DNA of 64,000 nucleotides from Theristus sp. LFF4_11 (GCA_030248135.1 JASANC010000735.1:62001-126000), one strand, 5' to 3'. Shown: positions 19,702-31,564, numbered from the stretch's first letter. A program made the numbers and translations. The notes: generated by a model not told the origin, from the letters alone.

Positions 19702-22700
19702 ATGAACGCGAGTTCGTCGATCGGCGACAGCGTCGTGATGAGCGGCGAGCTCGCAGGCGGCAGCGATTCGTCCGGCAGCCTGCCGCCGTCGGTGAGTCAG
19801 CGGTCGCTCGGCGGCAGCGGCTCGCGCAAATCGTCGTTGGCGAAGATCGTCGAGAATGTGCAGCTTGGTGCGAGCGACGACGACAAGCAGCAGCCGGGCA
19901 TGTCGCAGATCGAGCACGACTTTCCCGGTGTCACGCTGGCGATCGACCGCCGCGCGCAGGCGATGAGCACGCTGCACGTGATGCTGCCGCGCGCCATGTC
20001 CACGTCGTCGACGCTCGGCCGCGAGGGCGAACAGATCGCTCCAAACTCGTACGCCGGCGAGACGATCGGCGTGTTCACCAGCGGCGGCGACGCGCAAGGT
20101 CCGTCGGGCGTTGGTGGCGCTTTTTTTGACACACGCTTTGTTTTGCTTGCAGGTCGCTCTGTGATGGAGAGAATAGAAATTATTGATCAGAAATAAGAAC
20201 AATAAATAAGCAAATTCAAACACTGCTGCTGCTGCTGGCCACTCCGGCGAAGAAATTCAAAATGGCCGATAAGACGACGATCGGTAAAGAGGAGGAGAAG
20301 GTGGCGGCCGCGGTGGAGCCGATTAAAATGACGCTGGGTCGCGAAGGCTCTGATCTGAAGCCGAAAATGTACGCTGGTCGTGGATTGGCGGTCTGGACGA
20401 GCGGTGGTGATTCGCAAGGTTCGAAAGAAAAGCAATCGAATGAGCTGGCTGCTGTTGTCATCCCCACGCTCGCATGCCCGCTAACGGCTAATCGCAGCTT
20501 TGTGCGTGTGCAACATAACGTCGGTGGGGGAAATCACATGAGCAACAGAATTTCAGTTCTGCTACAGGCGATTGTGGCTGCTGTGTCGCGTGACGATTTT
20601 TCGTTTCATCGTGTGCTGCTGCAGTTTTATTCTTTTGACTCATCAGAGTTTTTATTTCAGAGTCGATCAACCAATATTGACATATCATATGGCAACAAGC
20701 GATTTTACGTGCATATTCAACAGATGAATCAAAATGCTCATCAATGTCCCCTTTTCTTGTCGAACTTGAACCTCAATCCCAATGAGTTTACTGAAACAAC
20801 TGACAAACATCTCAATGACAGTATTGAGATAATAATATTGAATATTGCATATAGTAATGGTATTGAGATGATATTGAAGTGGTTTAATAATGAAATAACC
20901 AATGTCGTGCAGTTGCTACTAACTTCCGCGTATCCTGTATTCAACCATTCTGATGGTTTCCTTATTGCAGGCATGAATTCAGCGGTGCGCGCCGTCACTC
21001 GAATGGGCTTGTACCTGGGCTGCCGTGTCTATTTCATCAAGGAAGGATACCAGGTTCGTGAAGCTCTGTGATTAGCAACCGCTTACTTGGTATTTCACTT
21101 GCAACGTCATAAGCTGACAGTTATCCGAATATTGTTCATCAGGGTATGGTTGACGGCGGTGAGTACATCAAAGAGGCCAATTGGAACAGTGTATCAGACA
21201 TCATCCAAAAGGGCGGCACAATCATCGGCTCGGCCAGGTGTAAAGATTTTCGTGAGCGACCTGGTCGCTTGAAGGTATTGCATAATTGCTGGCGGTTTGC
21301 GATTGAACGTTTTACTTACTGAAACGAAGTTGTGTTTTTAATAGTAGTAGCTGTTGTTCCGAACGTGTCTGAAACCGCGAAAGTACCATGCACTTGAGCT
21401 ACTGTGTCACCACAGGGGCACAGAAAAGGCGCATTCATGAAGCACTATTTAGTGACGCGTAGCTGTGTTAAAACATATCTGCGCGGTCACTAACTACTGC
21501 TTCATGAATGCCCCTATAATCCATTGCGTTCTCGTGTGTTTAGGCAGCGCAAAATTTGGTCGACCGTGGCATCACGAACTTGGTGTGCATTGGCGGCGAC
21601 GGCTCATTGACTGGCGCAAACTTGTTTCGCATCGAGTGGGCCTCGTTACTGGACGAGCTCGTCAAAACCGATCGAGTGCGTGTCGGCTCCGTATATTCCA
21701 TTTTATTATTATCTTTTCTTTAAGACCTGCGACTCAATACGGTGGTAGACGTGAAAGGAAACTAGTTTCAATCTTTATATGGCAATTCGAAAGTCACCTA
21801 AGTGACTCGGGCCTATGTGGGGGACTCGGATCACTTTACCAATTTTGAATTGCCGCGTCATCCATGAATGTTTACCATGTTTACCTGTCTATGCGCGCAT
21901 TGAGTTGCTTCATAGTATCATTGCAGATAACGAAAGAGAAAGCAGAGCGCCATTCGACGTTGAACATCGTCGGCTTGGTCGGCTCCATCGACAACGACTT
22001 CTGCGGCACCGACATGACCATCGGCGCAGACTCCGCGCTGCATCGCATTGTTGAGGCGATTGATTGTGTCACGGCCACCGCGCAGTCGCATCAGCGCTGT
22101 TTTGTTGTCGAGGTTGCCCTCATTTGAATTGACAGCGTTCTTTGCAAAAACACGTTGGCCACCGGCGTTGCAGACTTAAGGTCAATTCATGCAATACGTA
22201 TTATCCGGCACGTCATGTATGAATGCGTTTATAAGCGAGCACGTGTTCTAAAGATAACGTGACGTGCCGGATTGCTGTTTTTTGCTCAATGAATGAGACG
22301 TGACGTGTCGTGCCGGATAAATTTTGTGCGCATGAATTGATTGGCCTTTAGCCAGAGCGGCCATTTCAATTCGGCATTATCCATATTCCATAACTTGATT
22401 TTGTAATCGATGCTCCGATTTTACCTGAACACAGTTCACCAACGTAGTTTGTTCGATTTATCTGGTACTTGAAAGGCATTTCATCGTTGTAGTAGTTTCG
22501 TTTTTTTAACTTCTCAGGTGGGTGTTTCACTGGTAAGCTCTTGCGTTGTTTCACCTTTTTCGACCCTATTCTCTGGCCTAAACTGCCACAACACCAATTT
22601 ACCCATCTCCCTGAAGTGGGCTGAATAATTCTGCTCTCGAATGTTCATCAACCGGCTAACCAACCAGTTCCAAAGCGTTGTGTTTTGTAAACAGATGACC

Positions 22701-25700
22701 GTGAAATTTGCTTGAAACATATAAAAAACAACAGCGTACATTGTGACGCCGTCAATTTGCAGGTGATGGGCCGTCACTGCGGCTATTTGGCGTTGGTGGC
22801 GTCGTTGGCGTGCGAGGCCGACTGGATGTTCATCCCGGAATGGCCGCCACCAATCAACTGGCCGGAGTTGATGTGCAACAAGATGGCGCAGATGCGTGTA
22901 CAGGGTCGCAGAGTGAACATCATCATTGTGGCTGAGGGCGCCATTGACAACGATGGAAAGCCAATCACTGCTGACCAGGTTCGTACAGTGCCAACTGTGT
23001 GATACACTGGCACTTTCGGAATTCTCGCATTCGAATCTGGCATGATGATTGGCTGGTTTGACCAATCAGGGAGCCCATTTCAAAAGTAGCCAATCAGGTA
23101 GTTACCGTTCGACTGTTACTGCGGGTGACATCAGCACGTTTGTTGCCGAATTTCAATGTGGAAAGTTAATGTCTTAAGTTGTGGTAAAAACAAGCAAAGT
23201 GCTTACCGCGCGCTTCTATTTGTAATGAATGAGATCATACATGCAAGCCATTAATCAGTACGGAGAGGCGTTGTTGTGCACGAATGACACAGAAAACTCG
23301 ATGGGCGCCCTACTCAATGGCGTTCCGTACGTCGCCCAAAAGTGCCAACAACCACAACAACGAATGCGAATGACTGCACGTTGGACACACAGGTGAAGCA
23401 GGAGGTGTGCGCACGACTCGGCTACGACACGCGCGTCAGTGTGCTCGGGCACGTGCAGCGCGGCGGCAATCCGTCGGCGTTCGACCGCCTGCTCGGCTGT
23501 CGCATGGGCGCCGAGGCGGTGCTCGCGCTGATGGACATGACGCCGCAGACGGAGCCGTGCGTCATCTCCATCGACGGCAACCAGATGGTGCGCGTGCCGC
23601 TGATGCAGTGCGTCGAGCGCACCAAACAGGTCTGCGGGCGGCAAAATCGCTGCTCGCGTTTCCCACACTACTCAAGCTTTTTCTTGACTCAAGTGGTTCG
23701 AGAGGGGCACATCACTGATGGAGTCCATCGCTCTTCTGCATATGATGTTGGCCAGGCCGAAATGCAGAGAACCACCATACAAATTGGTTGAGTTCAATTT
23801 ATTGAACGTACTGCTCTGGAAACCAATAAAAGCGAAATTGATTAGATTTGAAACAAAACATTGGGTAGCAAAAAATAGCACTTTGAACGTTTGGACGTTT
23901 TCAGGTGCAAGCAGCAATGGACGCCAAGGACTGGTCAAAGGCCGTGGCACTCCGTGGTCGCAGTTTCATGCGTAACTTGTCCACTTATCGTTTGTTGACG
24001 AAAATCAAACCGCCTGAAGAGAAGGATCACCTCAGTCATGGACAACAATTCAACGTCGCTGTCATGAACATTGGAGCACCGGCTGGCGGTTGGTGGACGT
24101 TTTTTCCAGTATGAGCACAATTTGGGTTTTTTCCACTTGGTGGACAACCAGATTAGCTGAAGCATTTTGCGCGGCTCTCTCCCATCTGAAACAAATTAGC
24201 CGTGGGGCGTCGTGTGAAAGACAAAATACCACTACGTTAGTGGTTGTGTTTTTGGTCACATTTTTGTGTGTCGTGAAATAGAGGACATCCAACATTTCAA
24301 TCTCAGGCATGAACGCAGCAGTGCGTTCGTTCGTCCGCGTCGCTTCTTACCACCATTGCAAGGCGTTTGGTGTCACCGGATCGATTGAAGGCCTTGCGGC
24401 TGGAACTTTAACGGTACTCCTTTTCCTGATGTTAATGAGAGCTGCTCCTACGGCATGAATGAATCTGGGCTTTGTACTCAAATTACCGATCGCATTGGTT
24501 CGTCCATGAAGATCAGGCTAGATTGATTGAATTGCTTGTTTGTGCAGGAAATGACGTGGGCGCACGTGAACAACTGGGTGATGTATGGCGGCAGTTTTCT
24601 CGGCACACAGAAGGCGACGCCCGAGAAATACCTGGCGCAGATCGCAGCCACCTTGGACAAGTTCAAGATACACGGTCTCGTCATTGTCGGCGGCTTCGAG
24701 GTCGGTTGCATCGTGTGTCTCGTGTTGTTTCTCTGGTGTTTGGTTGGGTATTCAACTCGCAGCGTAATTATTCACGGTCAGCTGACACAGCATTCCGGAT
24801 GCTTGTTACTTTTTGGTTCGATTCAGCCGATGAGTTTGGTTTCGTGCGAAGGGCTGGCACGGAAATGCAACCGTTTCTTAGTTTCCACAAAAAAAAATAT
24901 TCTGCCGATTTTTGTTTCACGCCAATTCAGGCGTATCACTCAGCGCTGATCTTCTACGACCATCGCAAGCAGTACGAAGCGTTGCGTATCCCGATCATCG
25001 TTGTGCCGGCGACCATCTCCAACAACGTGCCCGGCACTTCGTTCTCGTTGGGCTGCGACACGGCGCTCAACGAAATCTGCTCTATGATCGACAAAATCAA
25101 ACTGTCAGCCACCGGTAGGGGGCTCAATGAAATATTCCAAGTTGTTGGCGTTCAAATGCACTTTTATGCTACTATGATCGTTCATGATCATATGAACTTT
25201 TATGATTTTTATGCTACTACTATGATTGGTCGCGAGACTCAATGCACGCATAGACTGGTAATAAACAGTTTAATGCGTGACGCGGGAATTCAGAATTGGC
25301 AAAAGTTCCGAGTCCCCTATATAGGGCCGAGTAACGTAGGCAGCTTTGAATTGCCACATATTGATTGAAGCAAGTTTCCTTTCATATCTGCAAACCCATT
25401 GAGTCGCAGAACTTAAAAAAACCTATGATAATCTGAGTCACTCGCTGGTTGTATTTTTTGTAGATGATGCACAAATCCGTTGGCTAGATGACAGTTTTTC
25501 TGTGGTGTTTTTGGTGTGTTTCAGCACTAATTTTCGCGTACCGTATTACCTCTAATAAACCCCCATGGGGGTTTATTTCTTCAGCGACTTCTGGGGGTGG
25601 GGGTTTATTTTTGGGGGGGGGATTATTTTTGGGGGGGGGTTTATTTGGAAACCATTTTTAGGGGTGGGCAAAATGGCAAAAATACCTTCCATGGCAGGAA

Positions 25701-27489
25701 GGAAGTCGCAGAAACTTCTACTTTTCACAGAGATTTCCTTTTGTAACAGCCTTTTGTAATGAAATTACCACTAACTCATCCCTTTGGGGCCTTTGGTAGC
25801 ACAATTTCACCAATGTCACTGCATTCAGCCACTGAATTCGCTAGGTATGTGTTTCAAACAGGTTTCTAATAAACCCCCATGGGGGTTTATTTTTGGGGGG
25901 GGGATTATTTGGAAACTTGTCGAGGGGGTGGGGGTTTATTTTTGGGGGGGGTTTAATTTTGGGGGGGGTTTAATAGAGGTAATACGGTATTTAGGCACTA
26001 AACGGCGCGTGTTTCTGATTGAGACCATGGGTGGCTACTGCGGCTACTTGGCGACACTTTCGGCGCTCGCCAGCGGTGCTGACAACGCATACATCTTTGA
26101 GGAGAAATTCACGGTCGAGGACATCAGAGAAGACGTTAATGTACGTTTGAAGCATGTTGCAATCAATGTGTCGAGATGAGAAATTCCGTTTTGTGAAGCC
26201 TGCTCTAGAGCTGCGTCTGGTCATTCAGAATAGCGCACAACCAATGGTGTCACCTGATTTTCAAGGTCACTTGAATTGTCACACGTTTAGCGTTTTCCAT
26301 GGCACCCCTTTGTCATCCAGGTGACGAGCCATTCCAAATTCCAAATATAACCTGACCGCCGTGTTGCAGCGCGTGCTTTCATGAATGCGATTTGCTCAGA
26401 TTATCGCCAACAAAATGGAGACGGGCGCACAGCGCTATTTAATCGTGCGATGCGAGGGCGCCAATAAAAACTACACGACACAGTTCGTACAGCAGTTGTT
26501 CAGCGAAGAGGCTCACGGAAAGGTGAGCACAGGTTGCGTCGCCGAACTACATGCTGTTCATACAGTTTTATCGGAGTTTTCTGCTTTTTCGCGAAATAAA
26601 ATGGAATGGAAAGCACGTACATTCGACCAACGCTGATCATACCGGATTACCGGTGCCTTTGTTGTGATGTCCATCGGTGCCCGTCTGTGGTGGTCGTTTT
26701 CCGCAGATTGATTTCACACGCGCTTCTGGGCCGCGCACGGATTCTGTTCGAATTCTGGTTGCCCCAAAATCAATCTCAGTTTGTTAGTGACCAGTGAAGC
26801 ACACCGTTCAGTAAAAAATACAATGCCTGCATAGAAAACAGCCAGCTAGCAGGCGCACGCCGATTGGGTGATGATGAGCACCGTTGTCTCGTTGGAATGC
26901 CCCAGCGCCCCCCCTGTCCCACTGAACCGTTCTGCATGCCCCACGTTCGCAGTTCACGACGCGCATCAACGTGCTCGGCCACGTGCAACAGGGCGGCTGT
27001 CCATCGCCGTTCGATCGCAACAGCGCCACCAAGTTTGCCGCGCGTGCCTGCGAGCAGATGGTCGCCGACATGGTCATCGGCTTCAACAAGGACACCGGAC
27101 GCGTTGTCACGGACTCGCCAAACACGGTCACGCTGCTCGGATTGGCGGTGAGCCGAGCAACACAGAAACTCTTTTTTTATAAAGTCTGTCAACTGCACCT
27201 GTAAACGCCGTTCATTAAAAATGTCTGTCCAAGTTCGGTTGGTGGTTTCACGTTAGCTGTGTTGGACAGTGCGCACGTGCAATAATGCGATGCTTGTGTG
27301 CAGGGTCGCGCCGTGCAGTTTGTGCCGGTGGCCGAGCTGCGCGGCACCACCGACTTCGAGCATCGTCTGCCGCACGACCAGTGGTGGCTGAAGCTGCGTC
27401 CACTGCTGCGTATCCTTGCCAAGCACGACTCGCACTACGTGCAATCGGCCGTCGAGACCAGCGGCGACATGGGCAACGAACTGCTTTGA
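19702..27489 (+). CDS. ATP-dependent 6-phosphofructokinase, two alternative first exons
   Basis: Exons: 19702-20098 (1a) or 20262-20418 (1b), then 20971-21053, 21143-21274, 21544-21675, 21927-22112, 22763-22978, 23393-23629, 23905-24088, 24307-24413, 24548-24700, 24931-25114, 25995-26140, 26400-26522, 26953-27147 and 27304-27489. Both starts keep frame, giving 886 or 806 aa. The enzyme converts fructose 6-phosphate to the 1,6-bisphosphate, the committed step of glycolysis. The N-half has [31 protein letters not shown] and [14 protein letters not shown] with the catalytic Asp near residue 270, then MGRHCGYLA. The C-half repeats the fold ([34 protein letters not shown]), but ISNN replaces IDND, as expected for the allosteric half of animal enzymes. 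Exon 1a adds a Ser-rich N-terminal extension. Introns hold MITEs M1, M2, M3 and other repeats. Confidence 0.96.
20142..20418 (+). other. Alternative first coding exon 1b of phosphofructokinase
   Basis: An acceptor-like TTTTGCTTGCAG ends at 20151, and the ATG is at 20262 ([14 protein letters not shown]). Its end, [28 protein letters not shown], is homologous to the end of exon 1a ([28 protein letters not shown]), and both stop in CAAG|GT phase 1. This looks like a tandem exon duplication used with an internal promoter or a trans-splice site. Including the stretch after exon 1a by ordinary splicing would hit an in-frame TAA. Confidence 0.8.
21430..21510. mobile_element. Palindromic MITE M1, copy 3
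   Basis: GCATTCATGAAGCACTATTTAGTGA ... TCACTAACTACTGCTTCATGAATGC. It lies in the phosphofructokinase intron, 33 bp before an acceptor. Confidence 0.75.
21727..21909 (-). mobile_element. MITE M2, copy 4 (inverted)
   Basis: CTGCGACTCAATACGGTGG ... GCGCGCATTGAGTTGC, with the internal TGAAAGGAAACTAGTTTCAA matching other M2 copies in reverse. It ends 17 bp before the acceptor of the exon at 21927. Confidence 0.65.
22177..22348. mobile_element. ~170-bp palindromic element in phosphofructokinase intron
   Basis: Ends AAGGTCAATTCATGC and GCATGAATTGATTGGCCTT are inverted repeats. Inside are paired GTGACGTGCCGGAT / ATCCGGCACGTCA words, so the element is a nested palindrome. No other copy was seen, though the 47442 element has a similar design. 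Confidence 0.6.
23690..23776 (+). repeat. Dispersed repeat R5, copy 2
   Basis: AAGTGGTTCGAGAGGGGCAC ... GCAGAGAACCACC in a phosphofructokinase intron. It matches 57264-57350 and, inverted, 14045-14130. Confidence 0.65.
25231..25410 (+). mobile_element. MITE M2, copy 3
   Basis: CGCGAGACTCAATGCACGC ... CCATTGAGTCGCAG, with internal GACGCGGGAATTCAGAATTG and TTGCCACATATTGATTGAAG. It is in the phosphofructokinase intron downstream of the exon ending at 25114. Confidence 0.7.
25541..25987. mobile_element. TA-flanked MITE M3 abutting a splice acceptor
   Basis: Terminal inverted repeats CCGTATTACCTCTAATAAAC (25541-25560) and GTTTAATAGAGGTAATACGG (25968-25987) differ at one position. They are flanked by TA on both sides (Tc1/mariner-like duplication). 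The interior is two G-rich half repeats around AATAAACCCCCATGGGGGTT. Only seven bases (TATTTAG) separate it from the exon at 25995. Confidence 0.8.
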
Positions 27490-29477
27490 TACACGATGCT
27501 TTCCGGCCTGTCGTGTGCAGGCGCTTTTCGAAATCACTTTGCGTTTCACATGAAATGCCGATTCGAAAAGCCCTGGCACACGTCGAGGATAATTCTTTTC
27601 GTTTTACTATGCTTTGTGTTTGTTTTGTTTTATGAACGTGGTGGTAATTGATTGTGTTCGTCGAATTGATATTGTGCGTCGTCACGGTCGCTTTTTTGTC
27701 TCATGCACATCTCGATTTATACTCACTCGCTCAGTGTTCATGTTCACACAGCAATGAAGAACCTAATCTGAAATGCACGGTTATTGTTCTGCAGTTAGTA
27801 GCCCTCTAGTCAGCGTTAATTGTCATATGTGTGTTTTGATTTTTTCAGTCTCATAGTTTATTCGCCCTTTTTTACATTTGCTGGGCTCAATTGATTTTGC
27901 AAAAGAGCTAAACTCCCAATGCTTTCTCATATGGTAAGCGAAGTATTCTAAAGTTTTCATCAGTAATTTTGATCGACTTTGGCGTGTTATGTTATCGTTA
28001 GTTGATCTTGCTATAAAAGCTATAAATCTTGATCTATAAAATTTCAGCGGATTGTGAAACCGAACTCGTATGCCATTTTATTTTTCAGCAGTCAGCTGTT
28101 CGTTTTCAAAGAGCGTGCTATTTAGTGAACGTGCAATGTCGCGTGTCGTATCTCGCTATGCATATTACGTGTGTGTCGATGCTGAGCTATGTAGGTGTGA
28201 GTTCCTGCTGTGAGGACAGCTAGAAAAAAGTTTTGCTTGCGAAAGCTTGCGTTTGTCGTAGCAGTTGAAAGCTTCAAATTTCACAACGTTTTTCGACGTG
28301 ACTGTTTCAATTGTTTTGGGGACTGGCTTGTTTTCTGTCGAAATTTTGTTGTGCGTTTTTGAATTTATTTTTGTTGCATTCGCTTAAAGATATTGATGGA
28401 ATTCATTTTATTTGTATGCTTGTTTTTTATTCCCCGGTGAACAAATAGACAAAAATATCTGTGTAGCATTTTTATTGTTTGAATGTGTAGTGAGTGAGTG
28501 ACAGATATATTTGAAGTTTTTGAATTTTCAATTTTTATTGTAAGTGGACTGTGGTTTTTGTTTGTTTGTCAACTGTCAAGTCAGCTAGTTTTTATGTTTT
28601 CGCGGCAGTACTTGTCACAGGATTATTGTTCGTGATAGTAAATCGGTAGACCAGTGGTAGGGATGTGATACAACAAAAGAAACTTTAATTTATAGTAGCG
28701 TGATTATTTTTACACGATTCGTGGTGTCATTTTATTTATTAGTGCGTTGTTTGTTATGTTCAAAAATAACTGTGAAATAAACGGTAACACGATTGTGTTG
28801 GTTTTGTATGTGAAAGATGTTTGATGGTGTGTCTTTGTCACCAGAATAGTACTGTGGTGTGCGGTGGAAACCAAATGAAATTACAACTGAGCAATTCATT
28901 GGCAAACGCCTCCTAGAGCACCAATCTGATTCATACAATCCATGTGCTAATGTGTCCATGTTCAATTGTCTTGCGTTCAGTTGCGGCTCGGCGGAGTTCT
29001 CTAGTAGGAGCAATAGCAAACCACCTGTTAGGATTTCTTGTGATCTGTGATGATTCCAAAAATGACCACAATGTATAAAATCATGACAAAACAGTTTTTG
29101 GTTAAAAACTCCGGTTTCCGATGTGTTTTAAAGGCTTGACATAGAAGACCTACAACAACTTGGTTTAGTTTAAAGATTAGATTTGGCGGAAGTCTTTCAT
29201 TTTGCAGTCATTTTTATATTGATTTGCGATTGCGATAATTTTGCAATAATTTGCGATAAAATCATTCCTTCCTGCGATCGTGCTGGAAAAGTTCACCGGG
29301 CCAGAATCAAACGTGTGACTGTTTTTGGTCGTTACTGCTTTCGAGCACGTTAAGTTGAAATAAATTTAGAAATTGAGAAGCAGAGAGCAACTCTTCGGGC
29401 CGGCATTGTGCGGGCCGCAGTAGCACATGAACCGTTTGTTCACTTGAAATGCGCAAAACGTGTGGAAGCTGTTTTGC
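27490..29477. other. Intergenic region between phosphofructokinase and COX11
   Basis: AT-rich, includes the 3' UTR of phosphofructokinase. Frames at 28029-28223 (+) and 28732-29019 (-) have no support. No repeats were recognised. Confidence 0.4.
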
Positions 29478-29479
29478 AG
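29471..29479 (+). promoter_or_regulatory. Candidate trans-splice acceptor for COX11
   Basis: GTTTTGCAG ends 34 bases before the COX11 ATG with no upstream exon in view, the position expected of a nematode spliced-leader site. Inferred from sequence only. Confidence 0.4.
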
Positions 29480-29513
29480 TGATCGTGTGTGCTGTGCTCC
29501 ATTCTATTGCACC

Positions 29514-31461
29514 ATGTTACGTTCACTGTGCGCGGCGACGACGTCCAATGGGCCCAGCTTGTGTTGTGCTTGGCGTTCTGTCAGAACATGTGGCCAACGA
29601 ACGCGAACACTCAGTGCGTGCTCGCTGAAAGGCATCCAGGTTCATGCGTTTTTTATCATTGGTTCATCCGGTTTGTGTGACCTGGCGAAACGACGAATTT
29701 TCTTTAGACTGGACTAATGCGACGATGTGCTGGTAAAAGTGCATTCATGAAACAGTATTTAGTGACCGCGTAGCTATGTTTCAGCAGAGCTACTCGTCAC
29801 TAAATATTGTTTCATGAATGCCGCTTCAGTGGTGCGCATAGGTGACAGAGATGTGCAACGTGCGGCACAGGCACACATGCGCACGGCTATATCCACTAAA
29901 CGGGCATTCAGGAGCAGTGTTTGGTGACCGCGCAGCTATGTTTCAACGCAGCTACGCGTCACTAAATACGGCTTCATGAATGCGCCTTGATGCCTCGCCA
30001 CTCCAGCGATCCAACAGCAGCCGCGCGAGGCGCCGCCCACTGCGTTGCGTGTCCACTGGCGCTGCGTACGAGCGCGCGCGCAACCGTGACAAGGCCGCCT
30101 ATCTCACCGGAGTCGCCGTGATCTCCGTTGGACTGAGTTTTCTCGCCGTGCCTTTGTATCGAGCGTTCTGCCAGGTTGTTCTTCAGTTTTTTTCGTGGTT
30201 TTTTGAACAAAGATCAATATTGTGGATTCAGCGTGTGGGACAGATGACGTCATTTGCATTAAAAAACGCTGGTTTCTTATTCAAAACTTGCCCCTTTTTT
30301 CACGTAACAAGGTTGCTGGGCTGAAAGTCGCAGTCGCTGCGCATGTTTTGAAGTACATGACGTCATTTCGGTGCGACACATTCGGATCAATAAATAGGTT
30401 ACACATGTTTGTTTTCAGGTCACAGGCTTAGGAGGCACCGTACAACAACTGGAGGAATTGGAAAAAATTGAAACAATGAAACGTGTGGACAATCGCTTGA
30501 TCAGGATCACGTTCAATGCAGACACGCACTCAAGCATGCGATGGAAGTTCCGACCGCAACAGGATGAGATTTGGGTGGGTTTTGTGACATTGAGGGGGCG
30601 GGGGTCAGGGTGCACGTCACTGATGAGGAAAACACGCTATGGCTGCATCTGATGTTGGCAGGGTGGGGCAGCCTGCGGCGAAATGCAGAGAGACTACAGA
30701 CTAATCCAGGGAGATTAGTCACCCTCGTGGCCTGGTGGTGGTGCGTTACACTACAGTCTGTGCGCTCGGGGGATCGAGCCCCGCCGAGGGGTGTATAGGC
30801 ACTTATAATCGCCTAAAAATTCCAACAACAACAACAACTACTACTACTACTACTACGACTTCTGATACAATTTGGTTGCAATCAAAGCAAGTCCAATTGA
30901 AGAAAACAGCCAATAAAAGGGGTGTGCGTGTGTTTCGCAGGTAGTGCCCGGTGAGACGGCGTTGGCGTTCTACACAGCAACGAACCCAACGAACAAACCA
31001 ATCATCGGCATCAGCACGTACAACATCGTCCCGTTCGATGCGGCCCTCTACTTTGTCAAGATTCAATGTTTCTGCTTCGAAGAACAAATCTTGAATCCCG
31101 GTGAACAGGTCAAGTTTCGTTGGGTTTTTCTATTTGGCTGGTTCTTTCTGAACAGCTGAACAGTTGAACAGTTTGTCAGTCCTGAAAAATTGTGTTTGTT
31201 AATGAGTTTGTGAATTGGCCGACTATCAGGGCGAAAGTGCCGCATCTGAGCAACCGTTGCAGCCGACAGACCACAACTTATTTAGCGAAAGCTTCCAGTT
31301 TTCAGGTTGACATGCCCGTGTTCTTCTATATCGACCCGGATTTTGTTGACGACCCAAAACTGGAATTCTGCAACGATATCATGCTCAGTTACACTTTTTT
31401 CGAGTCGCGGGCTGGCCTGCAACTGCCACAGCCGCTTACCAAGCCGCTCACTGATAAATGA
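29514..31461 (+). CDS. Cytochrome c oxidase assembly protein COX11
   Basis: Five phase-0 exons: 29514-29639, 30007-30174, 30419-30574, 30941-31108 and 31306-31461 (TGA), 257 aa. Exon 1 is a Ser/Arg/Cys-rich, acid-free leader typical of a mitochondrial presequence. Residues about 72-98 are the single membrane segment ending PLYRAFCQ. The intermembrane-space domain has VTGLGGTVQQ, FNADTHSSMRWKFRPQQ, PGETALAFYTATNPT, ISTYNIVPF, the copper-binding QCFCFEEQ near 193 and DMPVFFYIDPDF. COX11 delivers copper to the CuB site of COX1 in the inner mitochondrial membrane. Intron 1 contains two M1 palindromes. A second in-frame ATG (29980) lies inside the tail of the second palindrome and could give a leaderless product. 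AATAAA lies 105 bp after the stop, and the beta-galactosidase ATG follows 255 bp after the stop. Confidence 0.95.
29741..29821. mobile_element. Palindromic MITE M1, copy 4
   Basis: GCATTCATGAAACAGTATTTAGTGA ... TCACTAAATATTGTTTCATGAATGC in COX11 intron 1. Confidence 0.75.
29903..29983. mobile_element. Palindromic MITE M1, copy 5
   Basis: GCATTCAGGAGCAGTGTTTGGTGA ... TCACTAAATACGGCTTCATGAATGC. Its right end lies 23 bp before the exon 2 acceptor of COX11 and supplies an in-frame ATG. Confidence 0.7.
30600..30698 (+). repeat. Dispersed repeat R5, diverged copy
   Basis: Shares GTGCACGTCACTGATGAGG, CTGCATCTGATGTTGGCAGG and CGAAATGCAGAGAG with the other R5 copies. It is immediately upstream of a tRNA-like segment in COX11 intron 3. 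Confidence 0.5.
30715..30865 (+). mobile_element. tRNA-derived SINE-like segment with CAA/CTA tail
   Basis: CCCTCG (30720-30725) can pair with CGAGGG (30784-30789) as an acceptor stem. Between them lie an A-box-like TGGCCTGGTGG and a B-box-like GGATCGAGCCCC. The latter sits in a T-arm hairpin CGGGG-GATCGAG-CCCCG. A (CAA)n(CTA)n tail follows at 30823-30857. The anticodon arm is poor, so it is read as a SINE or tRNA pseudogene, not a functional tRNA. Confidence 0.55.
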
Positions 31462-31564
31462 TACGCAAGCGCAGGAGTTTTCATAAATTTACGATGTTGT
31501 ATGTGATCACAGTTTGTTTATACTGTTACCGGTTTTGTTTATGATTTTTGCATTGGCGAGAAAG

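Noticed and set aside
28732..29019. Minus-strand 95-codon frame
   Set aside because: No motif, no splice context, AT-rich intergenic DNA.
30720..30789. Functional tRNA gene
   Set aside because: A, B and T-arm features exist, but the anticodon stem does not form properly and a SINE-type tail follows.
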